Below are positions 8,936 to 16,789 of a stretch of 64,000 nt of DNA, piece by piece. This DNA comes from JAEYZM01 sp943372195 (GTDB lineage Bacteria; Bacteroidota; Bacteroidia; Sphingobacteriales; Sphingobacteriaceae). The notes under the pieces are model-generated. The model saw nothing but the letters and a program-made list of their open reading frames with translations, made no database searches and had not been told where the DNA came from. Numbering within the stretch: the first letter of the stretch is position 1; the number at the start of each line of letters is the position of its first letter. The position numbers and the translations under genes are program-made. The stretch covers positions 62,001-126,000 of the forward strand of contig CALRXS010000008.1 in assembly GCA_943372195.1 (NCBI GenBank), read 5' to 3'.

Positions 8936-9463
8936 ATGTCGTTTATCAAAGACCTTAAAAATATTAGCACCATCATATTAGACCTTGATGGTGTACTTAC
9001 AGACGGCACAGTCTTAGTTTCTGAATCGGGTGAGCAATTACGTCGCATGAGCATTAAAGATGGTTATGCGATTCAATTAGCTGCGAAGATGGGCTACTTA
9101 CTCATGGTAGTTTCTGGCGGAAATTCATTAACAGTAGTTTCTCGCCTCGAGAAATTAGGCTTTCAAGAAATACACATCGGCGTAAAAGATAAAGTAGAAA
9201 CGATTGAAACTCTTTTGAAGAAACATCAAAAGTCTTGGAGCGAAGTGTTGTTTATGGGAGATGATATACCCGATTTAGCAGCGCTAAGCAAATCAAAAAT
9301 TGCAACATGTCCAGCCGATGCATCATCCGAAGTAAAAGAAATTTCACATTATATTTCTAATCTCAAAGGGGGCGAAGGATGTGTGCGCGATGTGATTGAA
9401 AAAGTAATGCGTGCCAATGAAAATTGGTCGAATGAATTTAGCCAATACACTAGATCTACCTAA
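8936..9463 (+). CDS. kdsC: 3-deoxy-D-manno-octulosonate 8-phosphate phosphatase (HAD family)
   Basis: 175 residues. HAD motif I is LDLDGVLTDG (nucleophile Asp16, acid/base Asp18), motif II is the Ser in VVSGGN, a Lys in GVKDKVE follows, and motif IV is MGDDIPDL. The small size without a cap domain and the DGVLTDG signature are typical of tetrameric KdsC, which dephosphorylates KDO-8-P in lipopolysaccharide core synthesis. Its stop codon overlaps the ATG of the next gene (TAATG), so kdsC, the prenyltransferase and maf are probably co-transcribed. Confidence 0.88.
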   Translation: MSFIKDLKNISTIILDLDGVLTDGTVLVSESGEQLRRMSIKDGYAIQLAAKMGYLLMVVSGGNSLTVVSRLEKLGFQEIHIGVKDKVETIETLLKKHQKSWSEVLFMGDDIPDLAALSKSKIATCPADASSEVKEISHYISNLKGGEGCVRDVIEKVMRANENWSNEFSQYTRST

Positions 9464-10410
9464 TGATACCTTTCTTAAAACTTATTCGTCTGCCGAACTT
9501 AATAATGATTGCACTCTTGCAATTTTTCTTAAGAACTTATTTCGTGCAGCCTATCATGAATTCATTTTCACTGAATTTGGTGTTGAGTGATTTTCAATTT
9601 TATTTATTGATGTTGATGACGAGTTTAATCGCTGCAGCTGGATATATCATTAATGATTATTTCGATTTGAAAATTGATTATGTGAATAGATCGGGCGACG
9701 ATATTATTATTGGTAATAGTATTAAGCGACGTGTGGCGATGTTATTGCATGTTGTGTTAAGTGGTATAGGTGTTTTAATCGGATGTTACCTAGCTTATGC
9801 ATTGCAAATATGGGTGATAGCGTTGGCGCCATTGTTAGTGGTCGGACTTCTATGGTTTTACTCTACAGATTATAAGAGACAATTTTTGATTGGGAATTTG
9901 GTCTTAGCTTTTTTAAGTATTTTCCCGATTCTGATTTTGATTTTATTTGAGCCATCTATTTTTCAAGCATACTATTCATTTGAATATAGACAAGTTGCGA
10001 TCTTGATTTTCAAAGTGCTCTTGTATTATAGTTTCATTGCATTCGGTATAAGTTTAGTGTATGCAATACTAAAAGATCTTCATGATTTACCCGGTGATGA
10101 AGCAGTGAAAGCTAAAACATTACCCATATTAGCAGGGGAGACCACTGCTAAATTGACGATTACTTTTATTTCAGTAGCGGTAATATTTGCATTGTTTTAT
10201 ATTCAAAACATGCAGTATTTAAATAATGCTTACATCCCTCTAATGTATATCATCTTCGCGATTGAAGTGCCATTGTTATTTGTCAATGTGATGGTTTACT
10301 TTGCAGATGAAACGAAGAAATATTCATTGTTATTAAAAGTTATGTATGCAATAATGCTCTTCGGGGTATTCTCTATTTTGATTTTAAATTATTTCCCAGG
10401 ATCGAATTAA
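9463..10410 (+). CDS. UbiA-family prenyltransferase
   Basis: 315 residues with about eight membrane helices. The first prenyl-diphosphate/Mg2+ motif is NDYFDLKID (residues 64-72) and the second is the KDLHDLPGDEAVKAKTLP loop. The family moves a polyprenyl chain onto an aromatic or glycerol-phosphate acceptor. The NDYFDxxxD form and the Bacteroidota context favour a geranylgeranylglycerol-phosphate synthase-like or 4-hydroxybenzoate-type enzyme; the acceptor cannot be read from sequence. It starts within the kdsC stop codon and ends one base before maf. Confidence 0.85.
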   Translation: MIPFLKLIRLPNLIMIALLQFFLRTYFVQPIMNSFSLNLVLSDFQFYLLMLMTSLIAAAGYIINDYFDLKIDYVNRSGDDIIIGNSIKRRVAMLLHVVLSGIGVLIGCYLAYALQIWVIALAPLLVVGLLWFYSTDYKRQFLIGNLVLAFLSIFPILILILFEPSIFQAYYSFEYRQVAILIFKVLLYYSFIAFGISLVYAILKDLHDLPGDEAVKAKTLPILAGETTAKLTITFISVAVIFALFYIQNMQYLNNAYIPLMYIIFAIEVPLLFVNVMVYFADETKKYSLLLKVMYAIMLFGVFSILILNYFPGSN

Positions 10411-10411
10411 T

Positions 10412-10975
10412 ATGTTAGATATTATTTTATTTTCTAAATCACCACGTCGTCAAGAATTGTTGAAGTTGATGGGATTAAAATTTGAAGTAGTAACAAAAGA
10501 TGTTGACGAATCTTATCCTGAAAATTTAACACCTACCGAAGTTGCTGAATACATTGCGACTAAAAAAGCAAAAGCATTTGACAACGAAATTAAGAACGAA
10601 ATATTAATCACTGCAGATACTATTGTGGCTGTTGATAATGAAATATTAGGTAAACCTGTCGATGCAGATGATGCATACCGAATGATTAAATTATTATCTG
10701 GTAGAGCTCATGATGTGCATACAGGTGTAGCTTTATTACATCAACATCATGTGATCTCATTTGTAGATACTACTAAAGTTTATTTCAGAGAATTATCAGA
10801 CGAAGAAATTCATTTCTATATCGATACTTACAAACCTTACGATAAAGCAGGTGCATACGGCATTCAAGAATGGATCGGACTCACCGCCGTAACAAGGTTA
10901 GAAGGTTCGTATACGAATGTGATGGGCTTGCCGACGGAGAGAGTTTATCAGCAGATTTTGAACCTCTCGAATTAG
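10412..10975 (+). CDS. maf: Maf-like nucleotide pyrophosphatase
   Basis: 187 residues, typical for Maf. It begins IILFSKSPRRQELLKLMG with the SxRR substrate loop, and carries TADTIVAVDNEILGKP, the GRAHDVHTGVAL segment and YDKAGAYGIQEW. Maf proteins hydrolyse dTTP/UTP or modified nucleoside triphosphates and act as house-cleaning enzymes. The gene is one base after the UbiA-family gene. Its TAG stop (10973-10975) overlaps the first bases of the heptamer palindrome that follows. Confidence 0.9.
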   Translation: MLDIILFSKSPRRQELLKLMGLKFEVVTKDVDESYPENLTPTEVAEYIATKKAKAFDNEIKNEILITADTIVAVDNEILGKPVDADDAYRMIKLLSGRAHDVHTGVALLHQHHVISFVDTTKVYFRELSDEEIHFYIDTYKPYDKAGAYGIQEWIGLTAVTRLEGSYTNVMGLPTERVYQQILNLSN

Positions 10976-11047
10976 TACTGAAGTAGCTAGTAGCTAGTAG
11001 CTAGTATAACGCCTGTCTAGCTACTAGCTACTAGCTACTCCTGTACT
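10974..11047. repeat. Heptamer palindrome, copy A (AGTAGCT units, AGTAC/GTACT ends)
   Basis: A 74-base inverted repeat. The left arm, 10982-11004, is three AGTAGCT units plus AG; the right arm, 11017-11039, is its perfect reverse complement; the 12-base loop contains CGCCTGT. Short outer arms AGTAC (10974) and GTACT (to 11047) also pair. It exactly fills the gap between two convergent genes, and the TAG stops of both (10973-10975 on plus, 11046-11048 on minus) overlap its ends. A near copy is at 46188-46261. Confidence 0.9.
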
Positions 11048-12350
11048 AATATTTAAGCCACTTCATCATCTCCTTAAACGTCACCTTCTTCCCATACATC
11101 AATATCCCTGTTCTATAGATTTTCGCAGCTAACCAAACGGTACCCATAAAGCCTAGTATTAATAATATCATTGATGTTATTAATTGCCATGCCGGTACTC
11201 CGAATGGTATACGTACCATCATCACAACAGGAGAGGTGAGAGGTATCATCGATAACCAAAAGGCGATAGGTCCGTCGGGATTATTAACCACCGCTGAACT
11301 CGCTAATACAAATGAGAATATTAAAGGTATAGTGACCGGAAACATAAATTGCTGTGTCTCGGCTTCACTGTCTACTGCAGAACCAATCGCAGCAAATAAT
11401 GCACTGTACAATAAATAACCCGCTAAGAAATAAAATAAAAATGTGCCGATTAACAATGGGAAGTTTATCGTATTAACTGCACTTAAAACATCAGTCATTA
11501 CTTCATTGTCAACATTTGCATTTGCTTGTGCTGAGATTTCTGTTGCACTTACACTGCTCTTATCACTCATCATTTTTTGTGAGATCACACCGTTAATCGC
11601 CATCGTTAACACCACCCATAAAACAAATTGCGTAAGTCCGACTAATGCAATACCCACAATCTTACCCATCATCAATTGAAATGGTCGTACCGAAGAAATG
11701 ATTACTTCTACAATTCTATTATTCTTTTCTTCAATCACACCACGCATCACTTGTACACCGTATAAGAATATGAATAAGTAAATTAAAATAGATCCGAACA
11801 TTCCCACACCATAACTCGCACCTGCACTTCCGCTCTCTTCACCTTTATCAGTTAATCGAAGTGTGCTAATAGACACTTCCATATTTAAACTTTTTAAGAT
11901 GTCTGATGAGATACCATTTTCAATTAACTTATTGTCTTTTAATTTCGACTCAAGTTCTTTCTCAATATAACTTACTACTGAAATACTTGCTTGCTTCTTT
12001 GAAAACAATTGTACTTCATCGAGCTTGTTCTTACTTACTTTATTTGGTATTATTAATAAGTAACTATCCTCATTTTTTAAAACTTCTTCTTTTAAAGTTT
12101 CAATATCAGTATTGACAAATTCAAACTCTAATGAACTTGAATTTCTTATGCTGCCTTCAAAAAGTTTAGACTCATCAACTACCTTCACTTGTTTTTTAGT
12201 ATTCATTTCGTCAGCATTGATTGCTAACCAAATGGCAACACCGTACATTAAGCCAATTAAAATCGGACCTAAGAAAGTCATTACGATGAATGACTTTTTC
12301 TTTACCCTACTTAAATATTCACGTGCAATTATTAATCCTATTTTTCTCAT
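11046..12350 (-). CDS. ABC-2 type transporter permease (NatB-like)
   Basis: 434 residues. It opens with the cytoplasmic REYLSRVKKKSFIVMTFLGP motif and a first membrane helix, followed by a ~130-residue extracytoplasmic region and five more helices including the GVQVMRGVIEEKNNRIVEVIISS segment typical of NatB-like permeases. With the ATPase encoded one base upstream it should form an ABC exporter; sodium export is the best-known role of NatAB, but the substrate is not determined here. Its TAG stop lies in the heptamer palindrome shared with maf. Confidence 0.88.
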   Translation of the reverse strand: MRKIGLIIAREYLSRVKKKSFIVMTFLGPILIGLMYGVAIWLAINADEMNTKKQVKVVDESKLFEGSIRNSSSLEFEFVNTDIETLKEEVLKNEDSYLLIIPNKVSKNKLDEVQLFSKKQASISVVSYIEKELESKLKDNKLIENGISSDILKSLNMEVSISTLRLTDKGEESGSAGASYGVGMFGSILIYLFIFLYGVQVMRGVIEEKNNRIVEVIISSVRPFQLMMGKIVGIALVGLTQFVLWVVLTMAINGVISQKMMSDKSSVSATEISAQANANVDNEVMTDVLSAVNTINFPLLIGTFLFYFLAGYLLYSALFAAIGSAVDSEAETQQFMFPVTIPLIFSFVLASSAVVNNPDGPIAFWLSMIPLTSPVVMMVRIPFGVPAWQLITSMILLILGFMGTVWLAAKIYRTGILMYGKKVTFKEMMKWLKY

Positions 12351-12351
12351 C

Positions 12352-13257
12352 TTATTTTCGGGTTACGTTTTGAATGAATATATCGTGTATTGATGGTATT
12401 ATCTCTTCGAAAGAAATTAGTTCATATTGATTGATCATTTTATTCAATAATGATTTTTTGCTTTCATGATCATCTGACTTTAACTTCACAATGGTATTAC
12501 CTTTCGAATGTTCTAAAGATATTATCTGGATGTTAGGGCTTTCAAAATTTGACTGCTCGTGTGTGCCTGATACACTTAATGAATAGCTATTGTCTTTGTA
12601 TTGATTTTGAATTTCTTCAACGGTACCTTCTAGAATTTTTTTACTCTTATTTATTAAAGCGATACGATCACATAATTGTTCTACCGATTCCATTCTATGC
12701 GAAGAGAAAATAATTGTACATCCTTTTTTATTCAACTCTAGAAATTCATCTTTGATAATCTCTGCATTCACAGGGTCGAAGCCACTGAAGGGTTCATCAA
12801 GAATTAATAATTCTGGTTCATGAATTACGGTTGCAATAAACTGAACTTTTTGTTGCATACCTTTCGATAACTCTTCCACTTTTTTCGTCCACCACGATTG
12901 TATCTCCATTTTCTCGAACCAATATTTAGCTCGCTTGGTTGCTTCAGCCTTAGTCAATCCTTTTAATTGCGATAAGTATAAAACTTGCTCACCAATTTCC
13001 ATTTTCTTATACAATCCGCGTTCTTCTGGTAAGTAGCCGATCTTACTGATGTGCGAAGGATTCAGCTTTTCAGAGTTGAATAAAATTTCACCTGAGTCGG
13101 CAGCAGTAATTTGATTGATGATTCTAATTAAGGAGGTTTTGCCGGCGCCATTCGGACCTAGCAATCCGAAGACAGAGCCCTTCGGTATATGCATACTTAC
13201 ATCATCGAGCGCGAGATGTGCTTCGTATTGCTTTACGATATTCTTAATTTCTAACAT
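12352..13257 (-). CDS. ABC transporter ATP-binding protein (NatA-like)
   Basis: 301 residues. Walker A is GPNGAGKTS (~34), the signature is the variant LSKGMQQK, Walker B is LLILDEPFSGFD and the switch His is in FSSHRM. A C-terminal ~75-residue extension resembles the DUF4162 tail common to NatA-type ATPases. It sits one base ahead of the permease gene and 70 bases after dnaJ. It powers the adjacent ABC-2 permease. Confidence 0.9.
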   Translation of the reverse strand: MLEIKNIVKQYEAHLALDDVSMHIPKGSVFGLLGPNGAGKTSLIRIINQITAADSGEILFNSEKLNPSHISKIGYLPEERGLYKKMEIGEQVLYLSQLKGLTKAEATKRAKYWFEKMEIQSWWTKKVEELSKGMQQKVQFIATVIHEPELLILDEPFSGFDPVNAEIIKDEFLELNKKGCTIIFSSHRMESVEQLCDRIALINKSKKILEGTVEEIQNQYKDNSYSLSVSGTHEQSNFESPNIQIISLEHSKGNTIVKLKSDDHESKKSLLNKMINQYELISFEEIIPSIHDIFIQNVTRK

Positions 13258-13327
13258 GCATTCAAAATACTTATTTAAATTTAAAATAAGGTTAATGAAT
13301 GCATGTTAATGAAAATTTTACAAAATA

Positions 13328-14488
13328 TTATTCGAAGTATTCCTTCATTCTCTCGAAGAAACCTTTGTCGTTTTTATCAGGGTTTGGTTGGAAATTTGCT
13401 GACTCTTGTAATTTCTCTAAAGTCATTCTTTCTTCTCTCGATAAAGTTTTAGGTGTCCAGATATTTACATGCACCAATTGATCTCCTTTATGATAAGAGT
13501 TGATGTCTTTAATTCCTTTACCTTTTAATCTTAATATTTTTCCACCTTGTGTACCGGCATCGATTTTAATTCTTGCCTTACCATCAATGGTTGGTACTTC
13601 AATAGAGGTACCCAATGCAGCATCTATAAAGCTGATGTATAAATCATAAATAATATTTACACCATCACGCTTTAATGATTTATGTTCTACTTCTTCAATA
13701 AGTATTAACAAGTCACCAGGTATACCACCTCTTGGTGCAGCATTACCCTTACCATTCATTGATAATTGCATGCCTTCTGTAACTCCTGCCGGGATGTTAA
13801 TGCTGATTGTTTCTTCGCCACGCTCAACGCCCTCACCGTGACATGTATTACATTTAGAAGTAATAGTTTGTCCTTCGCCATGGCAAGCCGGACAAGTAGT
13901 TGTCGTTTGCATTTGTCCGAGTATCGTATTCTGTACTCTTCTCACACTACCCGCACCACCACATGTCGAACAATTACTAAACGAACCTTTATCTTTTGCG
14001 CCAGAGCCACCACAAGTTTTACAAGAATTCATCTTGTTCACTTTAATAGTTTTCTCTACGCCATTCGCAATTTCTTCTAGAGTTAATTTTACTTTAATAC
14101 GTAAGTTCGTTCCTTTTTGAACTCTTCTTCCACCACGAGTGTTTCCACCACCGCCGAAGAAACTTTCAAATGGAGAACCGCCACCACCGAAGATATCACC
14201 GAACTGACTGAATATATCTTCCATATTCATATGTCCGCCGCCATACCCACCGCCAGCACCTGCCGAACCACCTGCATGTCCGAATTGATCATAACGCTGT
14301 TTCTTCTCAGCATTACTCAATACTTCATATGCTTCCGCTGCTTCTTTGAATTTATCTTCCGCAGATTTATCTCCAGGGTTTTTATCCGGATGATACTTAA
14401 TAGCTAACTTTCGGTACGCCTTTTTGATTTCATCTGCATCGGCATTTCTAGAAACACCTAGTATATCGTAATAATCTCTCTTTGCCAT
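13328..14488 (-). CDS. dnaJ: Chaperone protein DnaJ
   Basis: 386 residues, full length. The J domain has the HPD motif at 33-35 (YHPDKNPGD). A Gly/Phe-rich linker (SAGAGGGYGGGHMNMEDIFS, then GGGGSPFESFFGGGG) follows, then four zinc-binding CxxCxGxG-type repeats (CKTCGGSG, CSTCGGAG, CPACHGEG, CNTCHGEG) and the substrate-binding C-terminal domain. DnaJ delivers unfolded clients to DnaK and stimulates its ATPase. grpE lies 2 bases upstream in the same direction; dnaK is not in the window. Confidence 0.96.
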   Translation of the reverse strand: MAKRDYYDILGVSRNADADEIKKAYRKLAIKYHPDKNPGDKSAEDKFKEAAEAYEVLSNAEKKQRYDQFGHAGGSAGAGGGYGGGHMNMEDIFSQFGDIFGGGGSPFESFFGGGGNTRGGRRVQKGTNLRIKVKLTLEEIANGVEKTIKVNKMNSCKTCGGSGAKDKGSFSNCSTCGGAGSVRRVQNTILGQMQTTTTCPACHGEGQTITSKCNTCHGEGVERGEETISINIPAGVTEGMQLSMNGKGNAAPRGGIPGDLLILIEEVEHKSLKRDGVNIIYDLYISFIDAALGTSIEVPTIDGKARIKIDAGTQGGKILRLKGKGIKDINSYHKGDQLVHVNIWTPKTLSREERMTLEKLQESANFQPNPDKNDKGFFERMKEYFE

Positions 14489-14490
14489 AA

Positions 14491-15066
14491 TTATGCGCCA
14501 ACAACAACTTTAGCGAATCGAATCACTTTGTCATTTAATAAATATCCTTTTTCTAATTCGTCAACAACTTTACCCTTTAGCTCTTCAGTAGGGGCTGGTA
14601 TATTCGTTACTGCTTCATGTAAATCAGTATCGAATACTTTACCAATCGTATTCTCTAATTCTTTTAAGCCTTGAGATACTAAGGTTGTTTTTAATTTATG
14701 ATGTACTAAATTTAATCCGTCTTTTATTGCAGCAACATCAGTACTTTGTTCAATCGCTTTTTGTGCTCTATCGAAATCATCTAATACGGTGATCATCGAT
14801 TTAATAGCATCAGCATTCGCTGATTTAATCAACTCTATTCTTTCAGTACGAGTACGTTTTTTGAAATTTTCGAATTCAGCCATTAGTCTTAGATACTGAT
14901 CTTTCGATTCATCTAGTTGAGCTTTTAATTGCTCTTCAACACTTAATTCAATCACTTCTTCAGCAATATTGTTTTCATTGTTAGAATCTGAGTTTTCTGA
15001 ATTATTTGTCAGTTCCTCGTTTTCTAATGGTTCATTTGTCATATTTTCTGTCTCTTGCTCTGCCAT
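14491..15066 (-). CDS. grpE: Nucleotide exchange factor GrpE
   Basis: 191 residues. The first ~45 are acidic and disordered, followed by a long coiled coil (LKAQLDESKDQYLRLMAEFE, then NFKKRTRTERIEL) and the C-terminal beta domain ending KGYLLNDKVIRFAKVVVG, the family signature. GrpE dimers release ADP from DnaK. It is the first gene of a grpE-dnaJ unit. No CIRCE-type inverted repeat was seen in the upstream gap, so heat regulation is not explained by this sequence. Confidence 0.95.
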   Translation of the reverse strand: MAEQETENMTNEPLENEELTNNSENSDSNNENNIAEEVIELSVEEQLKAQLDESKDQYLRLMAEFENFKKRTRTERIELIKSANADAIKSMITVLDDFDRAQKAIEQSTDVAAIKDGLNLVHHKLKTTLVSQGLKELENTIGKVFDTDLHEAVTNIPAPTEELKGKVVDELEKGYLLNDKVIRFAKVVVGA

Positions 15067-15150
15067 TTTGTAAAAATATTGAGTATTTATATTATGCCCT
15101 TAGTATTTTCAAATAGCTTGCCAATGTACAATTCGTCAGTTCTATAAATA

Positions 15151-15181
15151 AAAAATCTCTCCCTGTAGAGGAGAGATTTTT
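15151..15181. terminator. Hairpin terminator between grpE and the TlpA-like gene
   Basis: The arms 15151-15162 and 15170-15181 are perfect complements (AAAAATCTCTCC with GGAGAGATTTTT) around a 7-base loop, with an A tract on one side and a T tract on the other. It is 17 bases past the TlpA-like gene's upstream neighbourhood but lies upstream of grpE's start and downstream of the TlpA-like stop (15199), so in the minus direction it ends no gene seen upstream except transcripts reading out of that region. Confidence 0.5.
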
Positions 15182-15198
15182 TATTATTTGGTATTAAA

Positions 15199-15708
15199 TT
15201 ATTTCAATAGTTTCTTCAATTCATCGTTAAGCGCTTCACCTCTTAAGTTCTTTGCTACTATAATTCCGTTAGCATCGATTAAAAAGTTTTGAGGTATAAA
15301 AGTTACTTTATACATAGCACCTGCAGCCGATTGCCATCCTTTCAAATCACTTACATGATAGATCCATGTTAAGTTATCTTTCGCTATAGCATTTACCCAA
15401 GCTTCTTTGTTTTTATCTAATGAAACACTATACACTTCAAAGCCTTTTGCTCCTTTGAACTTAGCATCTTTGAAAGTATTGTAGCTATTTACCAAATTCG
15501 GATTCTCCGCTCTGCATGGTCCGCACCACGATGCCCAGAAATCAATCAATACTACTTTGCCTTTTATTGACGAAAGTTTAATTTCTTTACCATCCGGATT
15601 CATTAAAGCAATGTCTTTGGCTTTGTCACCAATTTCGATTCCTTCTGTTTGCGCAAACGTAGCAATACTTGCTAATACGATGCTTAATGTTAATATTGTT
15701 CTTTTCAT
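15199..15708 (-). CDS. TlpA-like periplasmic thioredoxin
   Basis: 169 residues with signal peptide MKRTILTLSIVLASIATFAQ. The thioredoxin active site is WASWCGPCRAENP (Cys62, Cys65), and the KVVLIDFWASW strand and the cis-Pro segment VTFIPQNFLID fit the AhpC/TSA-Redoxin TlpA group. It should reduce disulfides in the periplasm; in this organism a role in keeping apocytochrome c cysteines reduced is plausible given ccmE-ccmF elsewhere in the window, but that is inference. It lies between the grpE region and the heptamer element at 15719. Confidence 0.85.
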   Translation of the reverse strand: MKRTILTLSIVLASIATFAQTEGIEIGDKAKDIALMNPDGKEIKLSSIKGKVVLIDFWASWCGPCRAENPNLVNSYNTFKDAKFKGAKGFEVYSVSLDKNKEAWVNAIAKDNLTWIYHVSDLKGWQSAAGAMYKVTFIPQNFLIDANGIIVAKNLRGEALNDELKKLLK

Positions 15709-15718
15709 ATTTTGTTTT

Positions 15719-15784
15719 AGTATAGCAGTAGCTAGTAGCTAGATGTTGTTAATTGTTAATTGTTAATTCTTAATACATTGTACT
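15719..15784. repeat. Mixed heptamer element, copy D
   Basis: Starts AGTA with two AGTAGCT units, then switches to a second 7-base word (TTAATTG twice, TTAATTC, TTAATAC) and ends GTACT at 15784. Unlike copies A to C, the right arm is not the complement of the left. The end abuts the TAA stop of ftsE (15784-15786, minus strand). Confidence 0.7.
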
Positions 15785-16473
15785 TAATTCATAATCTGAT
15801 ACCTATCCTCAACTATCTTGCCGTTTTCGCACTTTATGATTCTCGACGGAAACTTCTCTATCATCCTATAATCATGTGTTGCCATTAATACAGCTGTACC
15901 AGTCTTGCTTATTCTCAATAATAAATTCATAATTTCTACTGATGAATCAGGATCTAAATTTCCTGTTGGTTCATCTGCTAAAATTACTTCTGGGTGATTA
16001 ATCAATGCTCTTGCAATAACGACGCGTTGTTGTTCACCGCCTGACAGTTGATGAGGCATTTTATGGTTCTTACCAGTCAAGCCTACTTCTGCCAAAACTT
16101 CTTCTAAGCGTGCGTCCATTAATTTCTGATCATCCCAACCTGTTGCACTCATTACAAACCTAAGGTTTTCTTCAACAGTTCTATCGGTTAGTAATTGAAA
16201 ATCTTGAAAAACGATGCCCATTTTTCTACGCATATATGGCACATCTGCTTGCTTAATCTTATTCAAATCAAATCCCACGACGTTCGCCTGACCTTTGGTA
16301 ATATTCAAATCGCCATAAATCATTTTCAACAAACTGCTCTTTCCACTTCCCGTTTGTCCGATTAAAAATATAAACTCTCCCTTATTAACATTCAAGTTAA
16401 CGCTTGTCAATACTAAATGTTGTAGTTGAAAAACTTCAACCTCCTCTAAATTTATAATTTCTAATTGATCCAT
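15784..16473 (-). CDS. ftsE: FtsE-like cell division ABC ATPase
   Basis: 229 residues. Walker A GQTGSGKSS, Q-loop VFQDFQLL, signature LSGGEQQR, Walker B VILADEPTGNLD and switch His in MATHDYRM. The RKMGIVFQDFQLLTDRTVEENL segment and the length match FtsE, which with FtsX activates peptidoglycan hydrolases at the division site. No ftsX follows, as is common in Bacteroidota where the pair is split. A LolD/MacB-type ATPase is the alternative. It overlaps the upstream small gene by one base (TAATG). Confidence 0.82.
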   Translation of the reverse strand: MDQLEIINLEEVEVFQLQHLVLTSVNLNVNKGEFIFLIGQTGSGKSSLLKMIYGDLNITKGQANVVGFDLNKIKQADVPYMRRKMGIVFQDFQLLTDRTVEENLRFVMSATGWDDQKLMDARLEEVLAEVGLTGKNHKMPHQLSGGEQQRVVIARALINHPEVILADEPTGNLDPDSSVEIMNLLLRISKTGTAVLMATHDYRMIEKFPSRIIKCENGKIVEDRYQIMN

Positions 16474-16676
16474 TAAAATTCTAATTTTTTGATCTCACCA
16501 AAGGGTAAATTCCTAATTATTTCGTTGATTTCTTCTATTTTCTCTGTTAATCCGCATTTTTCAAGCGCCTTTTCAGGTCTGTCGACCCTAAAGTACGCTA
16601 AAAGTGTGAATTTATCGTCTCTCAACTGAATATAATCAGGTATTTTCGCTATTCCTTTAACTTTAATGATGTACAC
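16473..16676 (-). CDS. Small conserved-looking protein translationally coupled to ftsE
   Basis: 67 residues with no signal peptide or membrane segment; not recognised. The sequence has a beta-strand-rich first half (MYIIKVKGIAKIPDYIQLRD) and a helical, charged second half. Its stop shares a base with the ftsE ATG (TAATG), so the two are almost certainly translated from one message, which argues for a real gene. A regulatory or accessory role with FtsE is possible but unsupported. Confidence 0.65.
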   Translation of the reverse strand: MYIIKVKGIAKIPDYIQLRDDKFTLLAYFRVDRPEKALEKCGLTEKIEEINEIIRNLPFGEIKKLEF

Positions 16677-16693
16677 TTTGTATATTTTCTAAA

Positions 16694-16723
16694 TTGGATT
16701 TAATCTATTTTCTTATATCTTTG
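16694..16723 (+). promoter_or_regulatory. Promoter of the OmpA/TPR lipoprotein gene
   Basis: -7 box TATCTTTG at 16716-16723 and a TTGG at 16694-16697, 18 bases apart, close to the Bacteroidota TTTG/TAnnTTTG arrangement. A leader of about 60 bases would precede the ATG at 16790, consistent with a strongly expressed gene. Confidence 0.65.
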
Positions 16724-16789
16724 CCAACTCACATGAATCGGTAACAAATTTATATTATTCTATTCATTAACAAAATTCAAATTCATATC

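Noticed and set aside
10974..11047. CRISPR-like repeat
   Set aside because: Units are 7 bases, contiguous and palindromic, with no spacers; no cas genes in the window.
13766..14407. Plus-strand frames opposite dnaJ
   Set aside because: Shadow frames created by the Cys/Gly codons of the zinc-finger and Gly-rich regions of dnaJ.
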